From contig OY762275.1 of assembly GCA_963665505.1 (NCBI GenBank), positions 1,426,001 to 1,490,000 on the forward strand: DNA of 64,000 nt. Reading direction: 5' to 3'. The stretch comes from QANA01 sp963665505. Its GTDB lineage: Bacteria > Bacillota > Clostridia > Christensenellales > Christensenellaceae. Position 1 is the stretch's first letter. Every line of letters begins with the position of its first letter. Under the pieces are notes generated by a model. That model did not search any database and was not told the origin of the DNA. It was given only the letters and a program-made list of their open reading frames with translations. The position numbers and the translations under genes were made by a program. Below are positions 27,626-36,944 of the stretch, piece after piece.

Positions 27626-29014
27626 TTATTCCCTCTCTTCTCTCTCTTCCGCATCTTCATCCATATCCTCTTCTTTCCAATCCGCCTCCAGGCTATACAC
27701 AGACATTTGCTTCTTTTTGAATACCCCCACCCGGAAAGCGAGCATCGTCAAGACCATGCTGAACATCGCTGCCGCCAGTACGATCGCAACCAACGATACG
27801 ATGGGCAAACCCAATATTTCGTCTTCTTCCGCCGTGGGTAAGATAGTCGGCTGCAACACATTTACCACACTCTCCTCTTCATTTCCGGTATCCACCTCCT
27901 CGCTCGGGGCGGCGTTTGCCTCCACAAGCTGGTTCACGGAATCTTCCAGGATAGCGTTCGAAACAAAATAACTGGAGCAATGATAGATGGCAAAGGAAAC
28001 AAAACCGTCTTGGCCGACGACCGCAGTCGCCTTGCCTTCCGCTACGCCCGCTTCGTCGTAATAGTAATACAAGTAAAGGGTATCTCCCGGCTCGTTTCTT
28101 TCCGCCTTGAACGTATAGGTGAACACGCCGGGGAACTGCCCTTCATGCGCAAAATGAAGCTGATACGCGTCCGCGCCCGAGACCGCCTGCGAAAGCGTCT
28201 CGTCCGTTTCCATACTGAACCCAAGATCGATAAACGTAATGTCTCCGGGGATCGTCCCCGGTGTGCGTCCGTCGACCCGGCAGGTAAAATCGCCAAAATC
28301 AATTTCCAGCACACCCTGTTTTTCATACAGTGCCCGTAAAAGGGATACGGGTATTTGTGTGCTTTCCGTTATATCCATATGAACGGTCCCGCCGGACTGC
28401 ATGGCCGACACATTGCTGGCTGCAACTTCCCACTGAGGCGGTTCGGGCGTTTTGGAAGGTGAGGGCGAAGGACTCGGGCTGGGCGATGCGCTCGCCGTTG
28501 TTTTGGGTTTTGCAGAAACAGAAGGAGAAGGAGAAGGAGAAGGAGAGGGAGAAACGGAGGGTGACGGAGAAGCTGCGGCGGCAACGCTCACGGTCTTTGT
28601 GGCGGAATCCGAATGCCCCTCGACCGTCGTTCCATCAGATATGGAAACCGTGGAGAACTGATATTCCACTCTGATCGTCCCGGTATCGCCGGGCTGCGCG
28701 CCGGCCGCTACCGTGACCGTGATCGAACAGGAGGCTGTGATGTTCTCATTGAGTCCACTTGTAGAATCTGCATCTGCATGACAAGTTGAATTACTGCCGC
28801 TGAATACACCGTCGCAACTGACTACAGCCATTAAGGCAAAGGCATTTGCGCTGACCGAGACGTTATACGTATACGTCTGGCCGGCCTGGACAGGGTCCGT
28901 CCCGGAGATACTCGCGGTCGCGCCCGCGGATGCGGTCGTCCTATAGACGGCGGAAAAGAACACCCCGATAACCAACAACAAAAAAATAAATTTCTTCATA
29001 TGTTTTCTCACCAT
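27626..29014 (-). CDS. surface protein with cohesin-like domain and C-terminal anchor
   Basis: A 462-residue exported protein: signal peptide (MKKFIFLLLVIGVFFSAVYRTTASA), a beta-rich domain at about 30-145 whose pattern (VQAGQTYTYNVSVSANAFALMAVV, then AGAQPGDTGTIRVEY) recalls cohesins, a Ser-Pro repeat linker (about 150-195), a second unknown beta domain (about 200-350), and a C-terminal membrane segment (about 410-432) with an acidic cytoplasmic tail. It lies 14 nt after the dockerin-bearing gene on the same strand. The cohesin assignment is by pattern only. Confidence 0.65.
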   Translation of the reverse strand: MVRKHMKKFIFLLLVIGVFFSAVYRTTASAGATASISGTDPVQAGQTYTYNVSVSANAFALMAVVSCDGVFSGSNSTCHADADSTSGLNENITASCSITVTVAAGAQPGDTGTIRVEYQFSTVSISDGTTVEGHSDSATKTVSVAAAASPSPSVSPSPSPSPSPSVSAKPKTTASASPSPSPSPSPSKTPEPPQWEVAASNVSAMQSGGTVHMDITESTQIPVSLLRALYEKQGVLEIDFGDFTCRVDGRTPGTIPGDITFIDLGFSMETDETLSQAVSGADAYQLHFAHEGQFPGVFTYTFKAERNEPGDTLYLYYYYDEAGVAEGKATAVVGQDGFVSFAIYHCSSYFVSNAILEDSVNQLVEANAAPSEEVDTGNEEESVVNVLQPTILPTAEEDEILGLPIVSLVAIVLAAAMFSMVLTMLAFRVGVFKKKQMSVYSLEADWKEEDMDEDAEEREERE

Positions 29015-29028
29015 TTATTTTTTACCGC

Positions 29029-30567
29029 CTAATACCATACGCGCAGTCCATAGCTCAGCGTTTCGTCGTACCACCCGTCTATCTTGCAAATGATGATGCA
29101 TTCGTAACTGGAGGATGCGTGGATATGATACCCGTTGCCTAAATAGATCCCGATATGGCCGATCCGCGACGGGTCGTCTTCATCGATATAGAACATCAGG
29201 TCCCCGGGCTGGAGCGAATCCCTGTCTACATATTGCCAGCTTTTCCATTTGCTGTAGGTATTGGCCGTCGCGCGGTAAACGGAATAGCCAGTCTGTGTAA
29301 GGCAATAGTACACAAAACCGGAGCAGTCAAAATCGTTCGGTCCTTCCGCGCCCCAAACATAGGGTTTGCCCTGCTGGGCCAACGCGATATCCAGAAACGC
29401 CCGTATCCGCGCATCCGACACTTCGGGGAGGTCGGGCGTAAAACCGTTGATAGGTTTCAAGTTCAAAATATCCAGGCGCTGCAGGGTATAATCGATGACA
29501 TTGAGCGTCCCGTCGGCATCAATATCACTCGCCTTCCTATATACCCCTTCCAGCGGAAGGATACCCAGTATATCCAGGCGGACCAGCGTATAATCGATGA
29601 TCGATATCATGCCGTCGCCGTTCGTATCTCCATTGACAATGATTGTCAGCGTGTCCCGGACGGTATCGCCTATAACAAGCTGCACCGTCATGCCCGTACC
29701 CACGGAGCCGTTGGTGAATTCCAGACCTTCCTGATCGTAAATGAAAAGATTTTCGAGATCGTTATGGAGGTTTGCTTTAAGCTGTCCGGGCGAAGTCAAT
29801 TTTGTGATGTTGGTCAAAAAACCATCGTCTATCACATATACGTCCGTTTCCAATGCGGATGCCTTGACCGATACGCTGCATTCGGCCACATAATTGCCAT
29901 CCTGGGTAGCGACGCGCACCGTTGCCGTCCCGGTAGAAACGGCCGTGAGCGCACCGTCGTTGACGGTCAGTACCGTTTCATCGCTGGTCGTCCAGAAAAG
30001 GGTCTGATCGGCCGCATCTTCGGGAGAAACCACAGCCGTAAGCGTCTGTGTATCTCCCGGGCATACTTCCAGGGACGTTTTGTTCAAAGCGACGCCGCTT
30101 ACCGGGATATCCTTCTGCGGAGCATACACGACGCTGCACCCGGTCGCCTCCAATGTTTCTATGTCCGCCAGGTCTTCGCCGCCTTCCGCAAGATCCAAAT
30201 AGTTATCCGATACATCGAGCGTATCCAGGTCAAGGCCCAAAAGAGGCTCTATGCTGCGTATTTGGTTGCCGGCCAGGCTAAGGGCATCGATGCCGGTCGC
30301 ATATTGCATACCGGAAAGATCCGTAATACCCAGGTCGTCCAATATGAGCGTACCGGACAGCGAGGAAAGTTCGCCCTGGGTGATCTCGCTATCTGCATTT
30401 ACATCCGCACCCGCATCCTGGAGCGCCTGCCGCAAAAGAGGGTCTGAAAAAACGATCGGGTCTTCTGTTTCCGCCCGCACTACAGAGATACCCGGAACAT
30501 ACAGCGCAAGTACGAGCGCCAATATGATAGTTATACTCTTTTTCCACAAATCCTGATTCCTCTTCAT
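29029..30567 (-). CDS. secreted NlpC/P60 hydrolase with dockerin and Big_2 domains
   Basis: A 512-residue exported protein. In order: signal peptide (to about 31), a short leucine-rich-repeat region (about 40-150), a Big_2-type Ig domain (about 155-240), a linker domain, a type I dockerin (about 315-375) with two calcium-loop repeats (DTNGDGMISIIDYTLVRLD and DIDADGTLNVIDYTLQRLD), and an NlpC/P60 domain (about 390-512) with catalytic Cys in FDCSGF, His in IGHIGIYLG and a third His in YHIHASSS. Such domains cut the peptide stems of peptidoglycan. The dockerin should bind a cohesin; a candidate partner is the next gene. Confidence 0.88.
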   Translation of the reverse strand: MKRNQDLWKKSITIILALVLALYVPGISVVRAETEDPIVFSDPLLRQALQDAGADVNADSEITQGELSSLSGTLILDDLGITDLSGMQYATGIDALSLAGNQIRSIEPLLGLDLDTLDVSDNYLDLAEGGEDLADIETLEATGCSVVYAPQKDIPVSGVALNKTSLEVCPGDTQTLTAVVSPEDAADQTLFWTTSDETVLTVNDGALTAVSTGTATVRVATQDGNYVAECSVSVKASALETDVYVIDDGFLTNITKLTSPGQLKANLHNDLENLFIYDQEGLEFTNGSVGTGMTVQLVIGDTVRDTLTIIVNGDTNGDGMISIIDYTLVRLDILGILPLEGVYRKASDIDADGTLNVIDYTLQRLDILNLKPINGFTPDLPEVSDARIRAFLDIALAQQGKPYVWGAEGPNDFDCSGFVYYCLTQTGYSVYRATANTYSKWKSWQYVDRDSLQPGDLMFYIDEDDPSRIGHIGIYLGNGYHIHASSSYECIIICKIDGWYDETLSYGLRVWY

Positions 30568-30881
30568 ACACTACCAGCCTTGGAAAGCTCCCGTAAAAAT
30601 ATAGTTCCTATTCTGCAAGAAAATTCTAATACAGAAAAAATATACCATAAAAACATATCTTTTTCAAAGGCTTTTTTTACGATCTGTGAATGGAAGATTT
30701 TATATGCTAAGGAATATATTGGGATATCAACATATATTTACAAAAAAAAAATTGCTTTTCCCGGAAAAAAGAGTAGAATAAATATTAAACTGTTATGAAT
30801 ATAAATCCCTTTTCAACGGAAAACACCTGCCTGTGATAGGGTTTCGCATATAAAAAAACATGAAACCTGGTATGAGCCCTT
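30568..30881. other. A/T-rich divergent intergenic region
   Basis: 314 nt between the divergent dockerin gene and the TraX-like gene. Strongly A/T-rich. On the plus strand TTGCTT-16 nt-TAGAAT (about 30752-30779) could be a promoter for the TraX-like gene. A 72-codon open frame here (30580-30798) has random-looking composition and is not called. Confidence 0.5.
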
Positions 30882-31661
30882 ATGGAGAAAATAAAAAGCG
30901 GGTATTCTAATTATTTCCTTAAAATTTTAGCGTCTTGTTTTATGTTGGCAGACCATCTCGCAGCGGTCTTTAACGTGCAGATCATTTTGCAAACATATTT
31001 TTCCATGTCGGAAGGTCTGGCTGTGGGGATTCAATATATATGCAGAGCGATCGGCAGGATGTCTTTTCCGATATTTGCTTTTCTCATCGCAGAGGGCTGC
31101 AAACATACCCACAGTTTGCCCAAATATATTATGCGGCTCGCGGTGTTTGCATTGATTTCGGAAATTCCTTTTGAACTTGCAGCCTATTCTGAACTGCGGT
31201 TTGATTTTTCCAACATCTTCGTCACCTTGACGCTTGGGGCACTTTCCTGTGCCGGCTATGCGGCACTGCGCAAGAAGCATACGATGCTCGTATCACTTTT
31301 GCCGCTGCTGCCCTGTATGGGTATGGCGGTCTTACTGAGCTGCGACTACGGTGTGTTGGGGGTACTGCTGATATTTTCCACCTACCCTTTCACCGATCGG
31401 AAAAAACAGCTTTTGTGTATGGCCGTCATTTTGTTTGGCATCTATTTGGTCATGCCCTTCTGGACCGGCTCGGGCCTCGCTTTGCCGGCCGCACAAGAAC
31501 TGTTGCTTCATGCGGGGTATTGGCTGTCCTCCCTGTTCTCTCTGCTGTTTCTTTTGAAATATGACGGCACACGCGGGAAACATGCGAATAAATTCTTCTT
31601 TTATATTTTTTTCCCGTCGCATTTGCTGCTGCTGTATCTGCTCAAGATCCTTCTCCTGTAA
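30882..31661 (+). CDS. TraX-family membrane protein
   Basis: A 259-residue protein with about eight membrane segments. The opening LKILASCFMLADHLA and IGRMSFPIFAFLIAEG, followed by RLAVFALISEIPFEL, are characteristic of the TraX (F-pilin acetylase-like) family, which is common as a chromosomal gene in Firmicutes. The acyltransferase-like reaction and its target are unknown here. It is a single-gene unit ending at a very strong terminator. Confidence 0.85.
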   Translation: MEKIKSGYSNYFLKILASCFMLADHLAAVFNVQIILQTYFSMSEGLAVGIQYICRAIGRMSFPIFAFLIAEGCKHTHSLPKYIMRLAVFALISEIPFELAAYSELRFDFSNIFVTLTLGALSCAGYAALRKKHTMLVSLLPLLPCMGMAVLLSCDYGVLGVLLIFSTYPFTDRKKQLLCMAVILFGIYLVMPFWTGSGLALPAAQELLLHAGYWLSSLFSLLFLLKYDGTRGKHANKFFFYIFFPSHLLLLYLLKILLL

Positions 31662-31680
31662 ACTATATGCATCACGGCAA

Positions 31681-31724
31681 AAGAGAGGGACGCGCCTATG
31701 CATAGGCGCGTCCCTCTCTTTTTT
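31681..31724. terminator. strong bidirectional terminator, perfect 40-bp palindrome
   Basis: 31681-31720 is a perfect palindrome (each arm AAGAGAGGGACGCGCCTATG), so there is essentially no loop in DNA; in RNA it would form a long hairpin with a small loop. A T run follows on the right and an A-rich stretch on the left. It separates the TraX-like gene (plus) from the cupin gene (minus). Confidence 0.85.
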
Positions 31725-31744
31725 CCCGTGCCCTGCGCAGGATA

Positions 31745-32218
31745 TTACGATCCATACCCGTCCGGCACCCGCATGGCATCCCTAACTTCCGGCGAGATCT
31801 TCAGTGCATCCAGTTCCTCTGCCGATAATAACCGGAATTTATCCCGCACGCCGTTCACCGTACATAGAAAGCCGAACGGCTCCTTTCCGGTATTGATGAG
31901 CTGGTGCGCCGCCCAGGATGGGATCACGACCAGATCAAACGGTTGTACGGCGTACACATTCTTGTCTACGATGATCTTGCCCTTTCCCCGGAGAGCGACG
32001 ACTACATGGACATGTTCGTGCTTTTCCAGCGTGGTGAACCCGTCTTCCCCGCATTCAAAATAGCGGACGTCAAACCCTATTTGCGCATCCGTCTTGACGA
32101 TGTTTTGCCGGACCACATTAAAAAACGTAGGTACGCTATCGCCCTCCACGGGTTTATAGTCGATCGTTTGGATATTTTCCCACCTAAAATCTTTACACGT
32201 ATTGAAAATCTCTTTCAT
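31745..32218 (-). CDS. cupin-domain protein
   Basis: A 157-residue single-domain cupin. The metal-site motif is seen as LEKHEHVHVVVALRGKGKIIVD with the second cupin motif PFDLVVIPSWAAHQLIN. It overlaps the upstream AhpD-like gene by 4 nt (ATGA), so the two are coupled. The substrate is unknown; the pairing suggests a small redox or detoxification unit. Confidence 0.8.
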   Translation of the reverse strand: MKEIFNTCKDFRWENIQTIDYKPVEGDSVPTFFNVVRQNIVKTDAQIGFDVRYFECGEDGFTTLEKHEHVHVVVALRGKGKIIVDKNVYAVQPFDLVVIPSWAAHQLINTGKEPFGFLCTVNGVRDKFRLLSAEELDALKISPEVRDAMRVPDGYGS

Positions 32219-32574
32219 GCCCGGGTCTCAAAATCTCCTGCAAATTCCTCCAAACTTTCCTGCAGGACTGTCGATGTATACGCCATGGAAGGACCGCCCC
32301 CGAACAAGACCGAAACCAACGCCGCTTCCACGATCTCTTCTTTTGAGGCACCGTTCTTCAGCGCGTTATATACATGGTACACGATGCAGTATTCGCAGCG
32401 GGTATAACAGGCAACGGCGACACTGATCAGTTCTTTTTGCTTTGTATCCAGGACCCCGTCGCTCAGGCCCGCCGATAAAAGTGCATGGAACCCTTTGATC
32501 TGCTCGGGTTCGAGCACACCAAGCCCATTCATACCGGAATAAAACGCATTCAGTTGGTCTCTTCTTTTTCCCAT
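32215..32574 (-). CDS. carboxymuconolactone decarboxylase / AhpD-like protein
   Basis: A 119-residue CMD-family helical protein with the redox pair CEYCIVYHVYNAL (CxxC...H). Members act as alkylhydroperoxidase-like thiol proteins or decarboxylases. The ATG at 32574 has an AAAGGAGAG site; an upstream in-frame extension of 17 codons is not conserved. Confidence 0.85.
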   Translation of the reverse strand: MGKRRDQLNAFYSGMNGLGVLEPEQIKGFHALLSAGLSDGVLDTKQKELISVAVACYTRCEYCIVYHVYNALKNGASKEEIVEAALVSVLFGGGPSMAYTSTVLQESLEEFAGDFETRA

Positions 32575-32788
32575 AAATTCTCTCCTTTCGATAAAGAAAA
32601 TAATATACTGTAAGTATGTTCCCAAATTTTATACTATATTCGCTTCCGAACAGGCATTTTCCTCTGTCCGACCTTTCTTTTGGGCGAGAAAACCAAAAAC
32701 GGCGGGTTTTATTTGACTATTCCCTATGCATATTTATAATAATAGATAACAGCACAGGCAAAAAATCCGATTTATGCAAGGAGGTTCT

Positions 32789-33220
32789 ATGCAAATGATC
32801 AAAATTATCTATGCAACCAAAACCCGTCATTCCCAAAAAATTGCGGAGGCGATCGGCGACGCTTTGGGCGTACAGGCGGATAATTTTACTTCTGGACCCG
32901 TCCTAAAAGATGTGGATCTGCTGTTTATCGTCGGCGGCATTTACGGCGGCGCCAGTTTGCCGGCCTTCCTGCAGTATGTGCATACCCTGGATAAAGCCAT
33001 GGTAAAAAAGGCTGTGCTCGTTACCTCCTGTGCATCAAAAAAGCAGGGGCAGGACGGCATCCGTAAGATCTTGCTGGAAAAAGGTATTCCCGTCACAAAC
33101 GAATTCATTTGCCAAGGCAGTTTCCTTTTCATGGGGATGGGGCATCCAAACAAAAAAGATATACAGGCCGCCCTCAATTTCAGCCAGACCGTCCTCCGGG
33201 AAGAAAGCGGCGGCGAATAA
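32789..33220 (+). CDS. flavodoxin-like protein
   Basis: A 143-residue flavodoxin-fold protein. It begins MQMIKIIYATKTRHSQKIAEAI, the FMN phosphate loop (T-K-T-R-H-S), and has IVGGIYGGASLPAF at the isoalloxazine site. The ATG at 32789 follows AAGGAGG by 4 nt (the next ATG at 32795 by 10 nt); an ATG at 32774 sits before that site and is unlikely. It probably carries electrons or acts as a protoporphyrinogen-oxidase-like flavoprotein (HemG-type); the partner is unknown. Confidence 0.8.
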   Translation: MQMIKIIYATKTRHSQKIAEAIGDALGVQADNFTSGPVLKDVDLLFIVGGIYGGASLPAFLQYVHTLDKAMVKKAVLVTSCASKKQGQDGIRKILLEKGIPVTNEFICQGSFLFMGMGHPNKKDIQAALNFSQTVLREESGGE

Positions 33221-33339
33221 AGAGCCGGCCTACCGAAGCCTTTTCCCCCTTTTTATCTGTTTTTCAGGCCAGTGATAAGCGCCGGACGTACCTGTCCGAA
33301 GGCGGATGCATTTGCGCGTTTTGTTTCATAGGTAAGAGC

Positions 33340-35076
33340 CTATAGCCTTAATTGGAGATCACACAGATTGGCGTATACGCCCCTCAACGCCATCAATTCC
33401 GCGTGCGTTCCCTGCTCTGCAACCCCGCTATCCCCCAACACAATGATTCTTTTCGCATTCCGTATCGTGGAGAGGCGATGGGCGATCACCAGTGTCGTAC
33501 GGTTTTCACTGACTTCACGCAGAGAATCATACACCGCCGTTTCGCTTTCATTGTCCAGTGCGCTGGTCGCCTCGTCAAAAATCAATATCGGCGGGTCCTT
33601 CAAAAAGACCCGGGCGATACACAGGCGCTGCTTTTGTCCTCCCGAGAGCCGTACGCCGCGCTGCCCGAGTTCCGTATCATATCCGCGGGGCAGCGAAAGG
33701 ATAAAATCATGTGCGTTTGCCTTTTTGGCGGCCGCAACGATCTCTTCCCGGCTTGCGTCCAGCCTGCCATACCGGATGGCTTCCGCCACCGTTCCGTTAA
33801 GCAGGTACATATCCTGCCGCACGATCCCGATATATTTGCGCAGAGCATGTAATTTGATTTGTCTGACGTCTATGCCGTCGAGCAGGACTTTCCCCGCACT
33901 TACATCATAGAAACGGGGGATCAGGGAACATAACGTTGTTTTTCCCACGCCGGAAGTGCCCACCAATGCAATGAACTCCCCGGGGCAAATATCTAAAGAA
34001 ACATTCCGCAATACATATTGCTGCTGCCCCGGATATCTAAAGCTCACGTCTTTGAACTGGATACGCCCCTGTACGTGGGCGGGCGTACACGCATCTTCCC
34101 GGTCGCCGATATCCGGTTCTTTTTCCAGGACATCCATAAAACGTGCGAACCCGGTAATCCCTTCCTGGTACAGCTTTGTAAAGTTGATCAACCTTTGTAT
34201 CGGATCAAAGAGGATATTCACGCATAGCAAAAATGTCAGCAGATCCGCCAGATTCAAAGAAGTGCCGCCGATGCCGGCAGCGCCAAACACAATAACCGCC
34301 ACAACGATTGCCTGGGCAAAGGCATATACGCCCTGGTCAAAGAAAGCTTCGCTTCGATACCCTTCTTTTCTGCTTTTAACAAAACGCGCATTCAAAAATG
34401 AAAATTTCCTTATCTCAAACGCTTCGTTTGTATAGGAAGCCACTTCCCGTATGCCGGAAAGCGTATCTTCCAACTGTGCATTGATATCCCCTATCCTGTC
34501 CTTGTTTTTCCGCAGCGCCGTATGCATTTTTTTATTGAAGAACAACGCATACACAACCATGACCGGCAAAAACAAAAAAATAAGCAGGGTGAGCCGCAGA
34601 TTAATCCGCATAAGGATAACGAAGACGCCGATGAATTTTATGAAAGAAATGACGATGTCTTCCGGGCCATGATGATACAACTCGGCCATCGCCAGCGTGT
34701 CATTGGTGATACAGGCCATCAGCTGTCCGATTTTTTGTTCGTCATAGAAGCTGAAGGAAAGTTTCTGATAATGCGCAAACAGTTCTTCGCGCATATCTCC
34801 TTCCATCATCGCCCCCATCGCGTGTCCGTTGCTGTCGACAAAAATGCCGCAGACCGTATGCAACACGATCAGCGCAAGCATAAAGATCCCCATCCGGTAC
34901 ACCTCTTCCAACAACGCGGGGGTGCTGCCCGTCATTAGCTTCCCCGTGATATATCTGGTGCACAAGGGAAGCAAGAGCGCTGCTACCGACACGATCATCG
35001 CACAGGCCATATCCATAAGAAGCACCCCGATATAGGGCTTATAATAAGAAAAGAATTTTTTACGCCGGCTCTTCAA
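33340..35076 (-). CDS. ABC transporter, fused permease and ATPase (MdlB/MsbA type)
   Basis: A 578-residue half-transporter with six membrane segments followed by the ATPase: Walker A VGTSGVGKTT, signature RLSGGQKQRL, Walker B ILIFDEATSALD and H-loop AHRLST. The start is a TTG at 35076, 6 nt from GGAGG. It is likely a homodimeric exporter of lipids or small molecules. It is not clearly tied to its neighbours. Confidence 0.9.
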   Translation of the reverse strand: MKSRRKKFFSYYKPYIGVLLMDMACAMIVSVAALLLPLCTRYITGKLMTGSTPALLEEVYRMGIFMLALIVLHTVCGIFVDSNGHAMGAMMEGDMREELFAHYQKLSFSFYDEQKIGQLMACITNDTLAMAELYHHGPEDIVISFIKFIGVFVILMRINLRLTLLIFLFLPVMVVYALFFNKKMHTALRKNKDRIGDINAQLEDTLSGIREVASYTNEAFEIRKFSFLNARFVKSRKEGYRSEAFFDQGVYAFAQAIVVAVIVFGAAGIGGTSLNLADLLTFLLCVNILFDPIQRLINFTKLYQEGITGFARFMDVLEKEPDIGDREDACTPAHVQGRIQFKDVSFRYPGQQQYVLRNVSLDICPGEFIALVGTSGVGKTTLCSLIPRFYDVSAGKVLLDGIDVRQIKLHALRKYIGIVRQDMYLLNGTVAEAIRYGRLDASREEIVAAAKKANAHDFILSLPRGYDTELGQRGVRLSGGQKQRLCIARVFLKDPPILIFDEATSALDNESETAVYDSLREVSENRTTLVIAHRLSTIRNAKRIIVLGDSGVAEQGTHAELMALRGVYANLCDLQLRL

Positions 35077-35189
35077 AGGATGCCTCCCTCGTGGGCTTTC
35101 ACGATCACTACATTCGCCAAAGTCCTATAAATTCTAACGCATGCCGCATGTCTTTTCAATAGGAATAGACCCCGCCATACAAAAACAGG

Positions 35190-35924
35190 CTACCGTATCC
35201 AGCTTCTGTTGATCTTCCACCGACAGATATAAAACATAAGGATACCAAACCCAAGCAGGGCCGCAAGATCTGCCCATATATACAGGCTACTCGTATGCAG
35301 GACCGCGTCGTTCAGCAAATCGGCGCCATACGTCAATGGCAAGCAATAGGAAAGCGGCTGCAAAAATACCGGCAATTTTGCCACCGGCAAAAACAAGCCG
35401 GATAAAAACAGCATCGGAAAACGGAAAAAATTTGAATACGTCTGCACTTCAAAAACCTCTTTTGCGGATACCGCTATCGCAAGGCCGAGCAGCGTCGAAG
35501 CCACGGCGATCAAAAGCACGCTCAGCAGCAGCAACCCCCAATCGACCCCCGACAGATCGATCAGAAAGGCGGCAAACAGGATCGGTACAAACGCAATGAC
35601 TATCCCAAAAAGCACGGCGCCGGAAATCTTGGCCAGCACCATCGTCGTCAAACGAATGGGGGCGATCAATAAACGCTCAAAAGAAGCCCCCCTGCGTTCA
35701 AAGGTGATGGAGACCGCCAGCATGGATGTCGTCCCAAATAAAATGCTCATGCCGATCAGCCCCGGCAAAAGCTGCGGGATATCAACGGGCTGCGTCTGTG
35801 AGGTACGGATATACTGCATCAGCGTCCAGGAAATAGGAAACAGGATCCCCCAGCTTATATTGGGCGGCTTCAGGTAATAATTTTTCATATCTTTCTTAAA
35901 AATGTTCCAGAAAGCAATCCACAT
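35190..35924 (-). CDS. ABC-2 type permease
   Basis: A 244-residue six-helix ABC-2 permease. The ATG at 35924 (MWIAFWNIFKKDMKNYYLKPP) lies 2 nt after the stop of the ATPase gene, behind a GGAGGGGG site; the longer upstream frame is only overlap with that gene. The motif FTFERRGASFERLL-like (TFERRGASFERLLIAPI) is typical of drug/polysaccharide-type exporters. It forms a transporter with the ATPase upstream, under an ArsR regulator. Confidence 0.88.
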   Translation of the reverse strand: MWIAFWNIFKKDMKNYYLKPPNISWGILFPISWTLMQYIRTSQTQPVDIPQLLPGLIGMSILFGTTSMLAVSITFERRGASFERLLIAPIRLTTMVLAKISGAVLFGIVIAFVPILFAAFLIDLSGVDWGLLLLSVLLIAVASTLLGLAIAVSAKEVFEVQTYSNFFRFPMLFLSGLFLPVAKLPVFLQPLSYCLPLTYGADLLNDAVLHTSSLYIWADLAALLGFGILMFYICRWKINRSWIR

Positions 35925-35926
35925 AT

Positions 35927-36886
35927 TTATTTTCCCCCTCCCTTTTTCTCTTTTTGCAGTTTCTCCGTTTCGATACCGGTCACCCGCACAAATACGTCTT
36001 CCAGGGTCGGGTGCATTTCCCTGGCCTCGTACACCGCAACGTTCATCGCTTCCAGGTATTCCAAAACTGGAGAAAGGGAAATCTGGTCTGGGGAAGTCAG
36101 GAGACAAGTATCTTTTCCCTTGACCTCAAACCGCAAAGCGGGAAACGCATCTTGCAGCCGCTTCCTATCCAGGGCGATGTCCCGGCTCAGCGCCAATTGG
36201 AGCACATGCATGCTTCCCGTGTTTTTTAATAACACTTCCACCGTATCCGATTTTACAATTTTCCCGGCAACGAGAAATGCGACCCTGTCACAGATCCGCT
36301 GCGCTTCTTCAATATAATGTGTCGTCAGGAAGACGGTCGTCCCCCGCCGTCCCATCTCCAGGATCAATTGCCGGATCTGCCTCGCGCTTTCCACATCGAT
36401 GCCGGTGGTTGGTTCATCCAGAAAAAGGATCTTGGGATGATGGATGATCCCCGCCGCGATGGTCAATTTGCGGCGCATCCCTTTGGAATAAGCTTTAAAC
36501 GGACGTTTGCCCACATTCGTCAGCCCGAATTGTTCCAGCAGTTCCCTTGCACGCTTTTCCCGTTGCTTTTTTGGCATGCCATATAACGAAGCGCAAAAGC
36601 AAAGGTTATTAAACCCATCCATTTCATCATAGAGGTTACTTTCATCCCCTACGACCCCAATGATCCTCTGTACCTTTTTGATCTCTTTGATCCCATCCAT
36701 ATGGTCAATGGATATACTGCCGGAAGTGGGTCTGGAGAGGCCTACAAGCATATGGATCGTGGAGGTCTTGCCCGCCCCGTTAGGACCCAGAAAACCAAAA
36801 ATCTCCCCCGGTGCGACCGAAAAAGAGATTCCGTCCACCGCGGTAAAATTCCCATACTTCTTTTTAAGATTGGTAACACATAGCAT
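35927..36886 (-). CDS. ABC transporter ATP-binding protein
   Basis: A 319-residue ATPase of the drug/bacteriocin-resistance (CcmA) type. Walker A GPNGAGKTS, signature YSKGMRRKLTIAAG, Walker B ILFLDEPTTGID, H-loop TTHYIEEAQ. The C-terminal 80 residues are an extra domain typical of DrrA-like proteins. It lies between the ArsR gene and the permease gene and should power that permease. Confidence 0.9.
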   Translation of the reverse strand: MLCVTNLKKKYGNFTAVDGISFSVAPGEIFGFLGPNGAGKTSTIHMLVGLSRPTSGSISIDHMDGIKEIKKVQRIIGVVGDESNLYDEMDGFNNLCFCASLYGMPKKQREKRARELLEQFGLTNVGKRPFKAYSKGMRRKLTIAAGIIHHPKILFLDEPTTGIDVESARQIRQLILEMGRRGTTVFLTTHYIEEAQRICDRVAFLVAGKIVKSDTVEVLLKNTGSMHVLQLALSRDIALDRKRLQDAFPALRFEVKGKDTCLLTSPDQISLSPVLEYLEAMNVAVYEAREMHPTLEDVFVRVTGIETEKLQKEKKGGGK

Positions 36887-36944
36887 ACGTACGTATCAAC
36901 CTCCTCTGTCCGCATTCGATATTGAAAAGTCTTTTTTATGCGGT

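Noticed and set aside
28452..28661. Repetitive Gly/Glu frame and GGAGAA repeats at 28.5 kb
   Set aside because: They are the antisense of the Ser-Pro repeat linker of the cohesin-like surface protein, which explains the repeats fully.
30580..30798. 72-codon frame between the dockerin and TraX-like genes
   Set aside because: Random-looking, Lys/Ile-rich composition typical of A/T-rich intergenic DNA, no ribosome site, overlaps probable promoters.
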